From an uncultured Candidatus Saccharibacteria bacterium (GTDB taxonomy: Bacteria; Patescibacteriota; Saccharimonadia; Saccharimonadales; Saccharimonadaceae): a DNA stretch of 28,538 bases. Under the pieces are notes generated by a model. The model saw only the letters and a program-made list of their open reading frames with translations. It made no database searches and was not told the origin of the DNA. The translations under genes were made by a program, and so were the position numbers. The stretch spans positions 1 to 28,538 of the forward strand of contig CARTQV010000004.1 in NCBI GenBank assembly GCA_949070545.1, given 5' to 3'. Each line of letters begins with the position of its first letter. Within the stretch, counting starts at the first letter, position 1. This document shows, piece after piece, positions 28,477 to 28,538 of this stretch.

Positions 28477-28538
28477 CTCCCCTCCTCCTACTATAGACAC
28501 TAACTAGCTAGGCAGCGGAGGGAGAAGGCACGATTACG
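28477..28538 (-). repeat. 3' end of a variable-domain cassette (window-edge copy) with conserved tail
   Basis: On the minus strand the last 39 bases of the window read RNRAFSLRCLAS and TAG (28500-28502), then the conserved tail to about 28477. The body lies outside the window. The final 55 bases are the exact reverse complement of the first 55, including the variable codons AAT CGT GCC TTC, which differ from all three internal cassettes. Confidence 0.85.

Noticed and set aside
1..28538. Complete diversity-generating retroelement
   Set aside because: No reverse transcriptase, accessory gene or adenine-rich template repeat is present, and the cassette differences are not restricted to adenine positions.
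1..28538. CRISPR array
   Set aside because: The repeated tails are far apart, differ in orientation and flank coding domain fragments; no regularly spaced short repeats are present.

Overview
The window looks like part of a small-genome Candidate Phyla Radiation (Patescibacteria) chromosome, most likely Saccharibacteria (TM7). The grounds are inference. Genes are tightly packed, and several start 6-7 bases after a -10 box, so their mRNAs would be leaderless. The gene set combines a class III ribonucleotide reductase, a stand-alone cysteine desulfurase/IscU pair and a Vnc/Bce-like ABC plus two-component module. Short C-terminal FISUMP-type domains of a kind I associate with this group also occur. 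TGA is used as a stop.

Layout. 1-3596: recG, a putative zinc phospholipase C-like protein and rsmD. 3571-3818: a variable-domain cassette. 3858-6398: a P2A-type (Ca2+-like) ATPase. 6428-11721: an operon behind two NrdR boxes (nrdD, nrdG, folA, a 33-residue small ORF, cysteine desulfurase, iscU). The activase needs Fe-S clusters, so dNTP synthesis and Fe-S assembly are linked here. 11762-12874: a Pr6Pr-like membrane protein with a charged tail. 12944-17716: ABC ATPase, FtsX/BceB-like permease, OmpR-type regulator and histidine kinase, probably a peptide- or envelope-stress sensing and export unit. 17836-19456: two convergent unknown genes with a second cassette exactly between their terminators. 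19650-21184: a small transcription unit with a 31-residue ORF, an AI-2E family transporter and tRNA-Gln(UUG). 21185 to about 27735: an A+T-richer island next to the tRNA. It holds a broken tyrosine integrase, a third cassette, an unknown 194-residue gene, a possibly frameshifted small gene and a Gabija-like anti-phage pair (gajA-gajB). 27715-28449: a 244-residue unknown protein.

The most unusual feature is a dispersed family of variable-domain cassettes. Three copies are present, each exactly 195 nt from a shared GTG (FVRSG motif) to a shared stop (SLRCLAS). Their ends are almost invariant and their middles strongly diverged. None has a convincing start, ribosome site or signal peptide. All sit at the edges of transcription units and share a tail of about 45 nt, and the window itself starts and ends inside two inverted, identical 55-nt copies of the same 3' end. 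They look like silent donor or mobile exons for a surface-displayed C-type-lectin-like domain. No reverse transcriptase, template repeat, recombinase or full-length recipient gene is in the window, so the mechanism is open.
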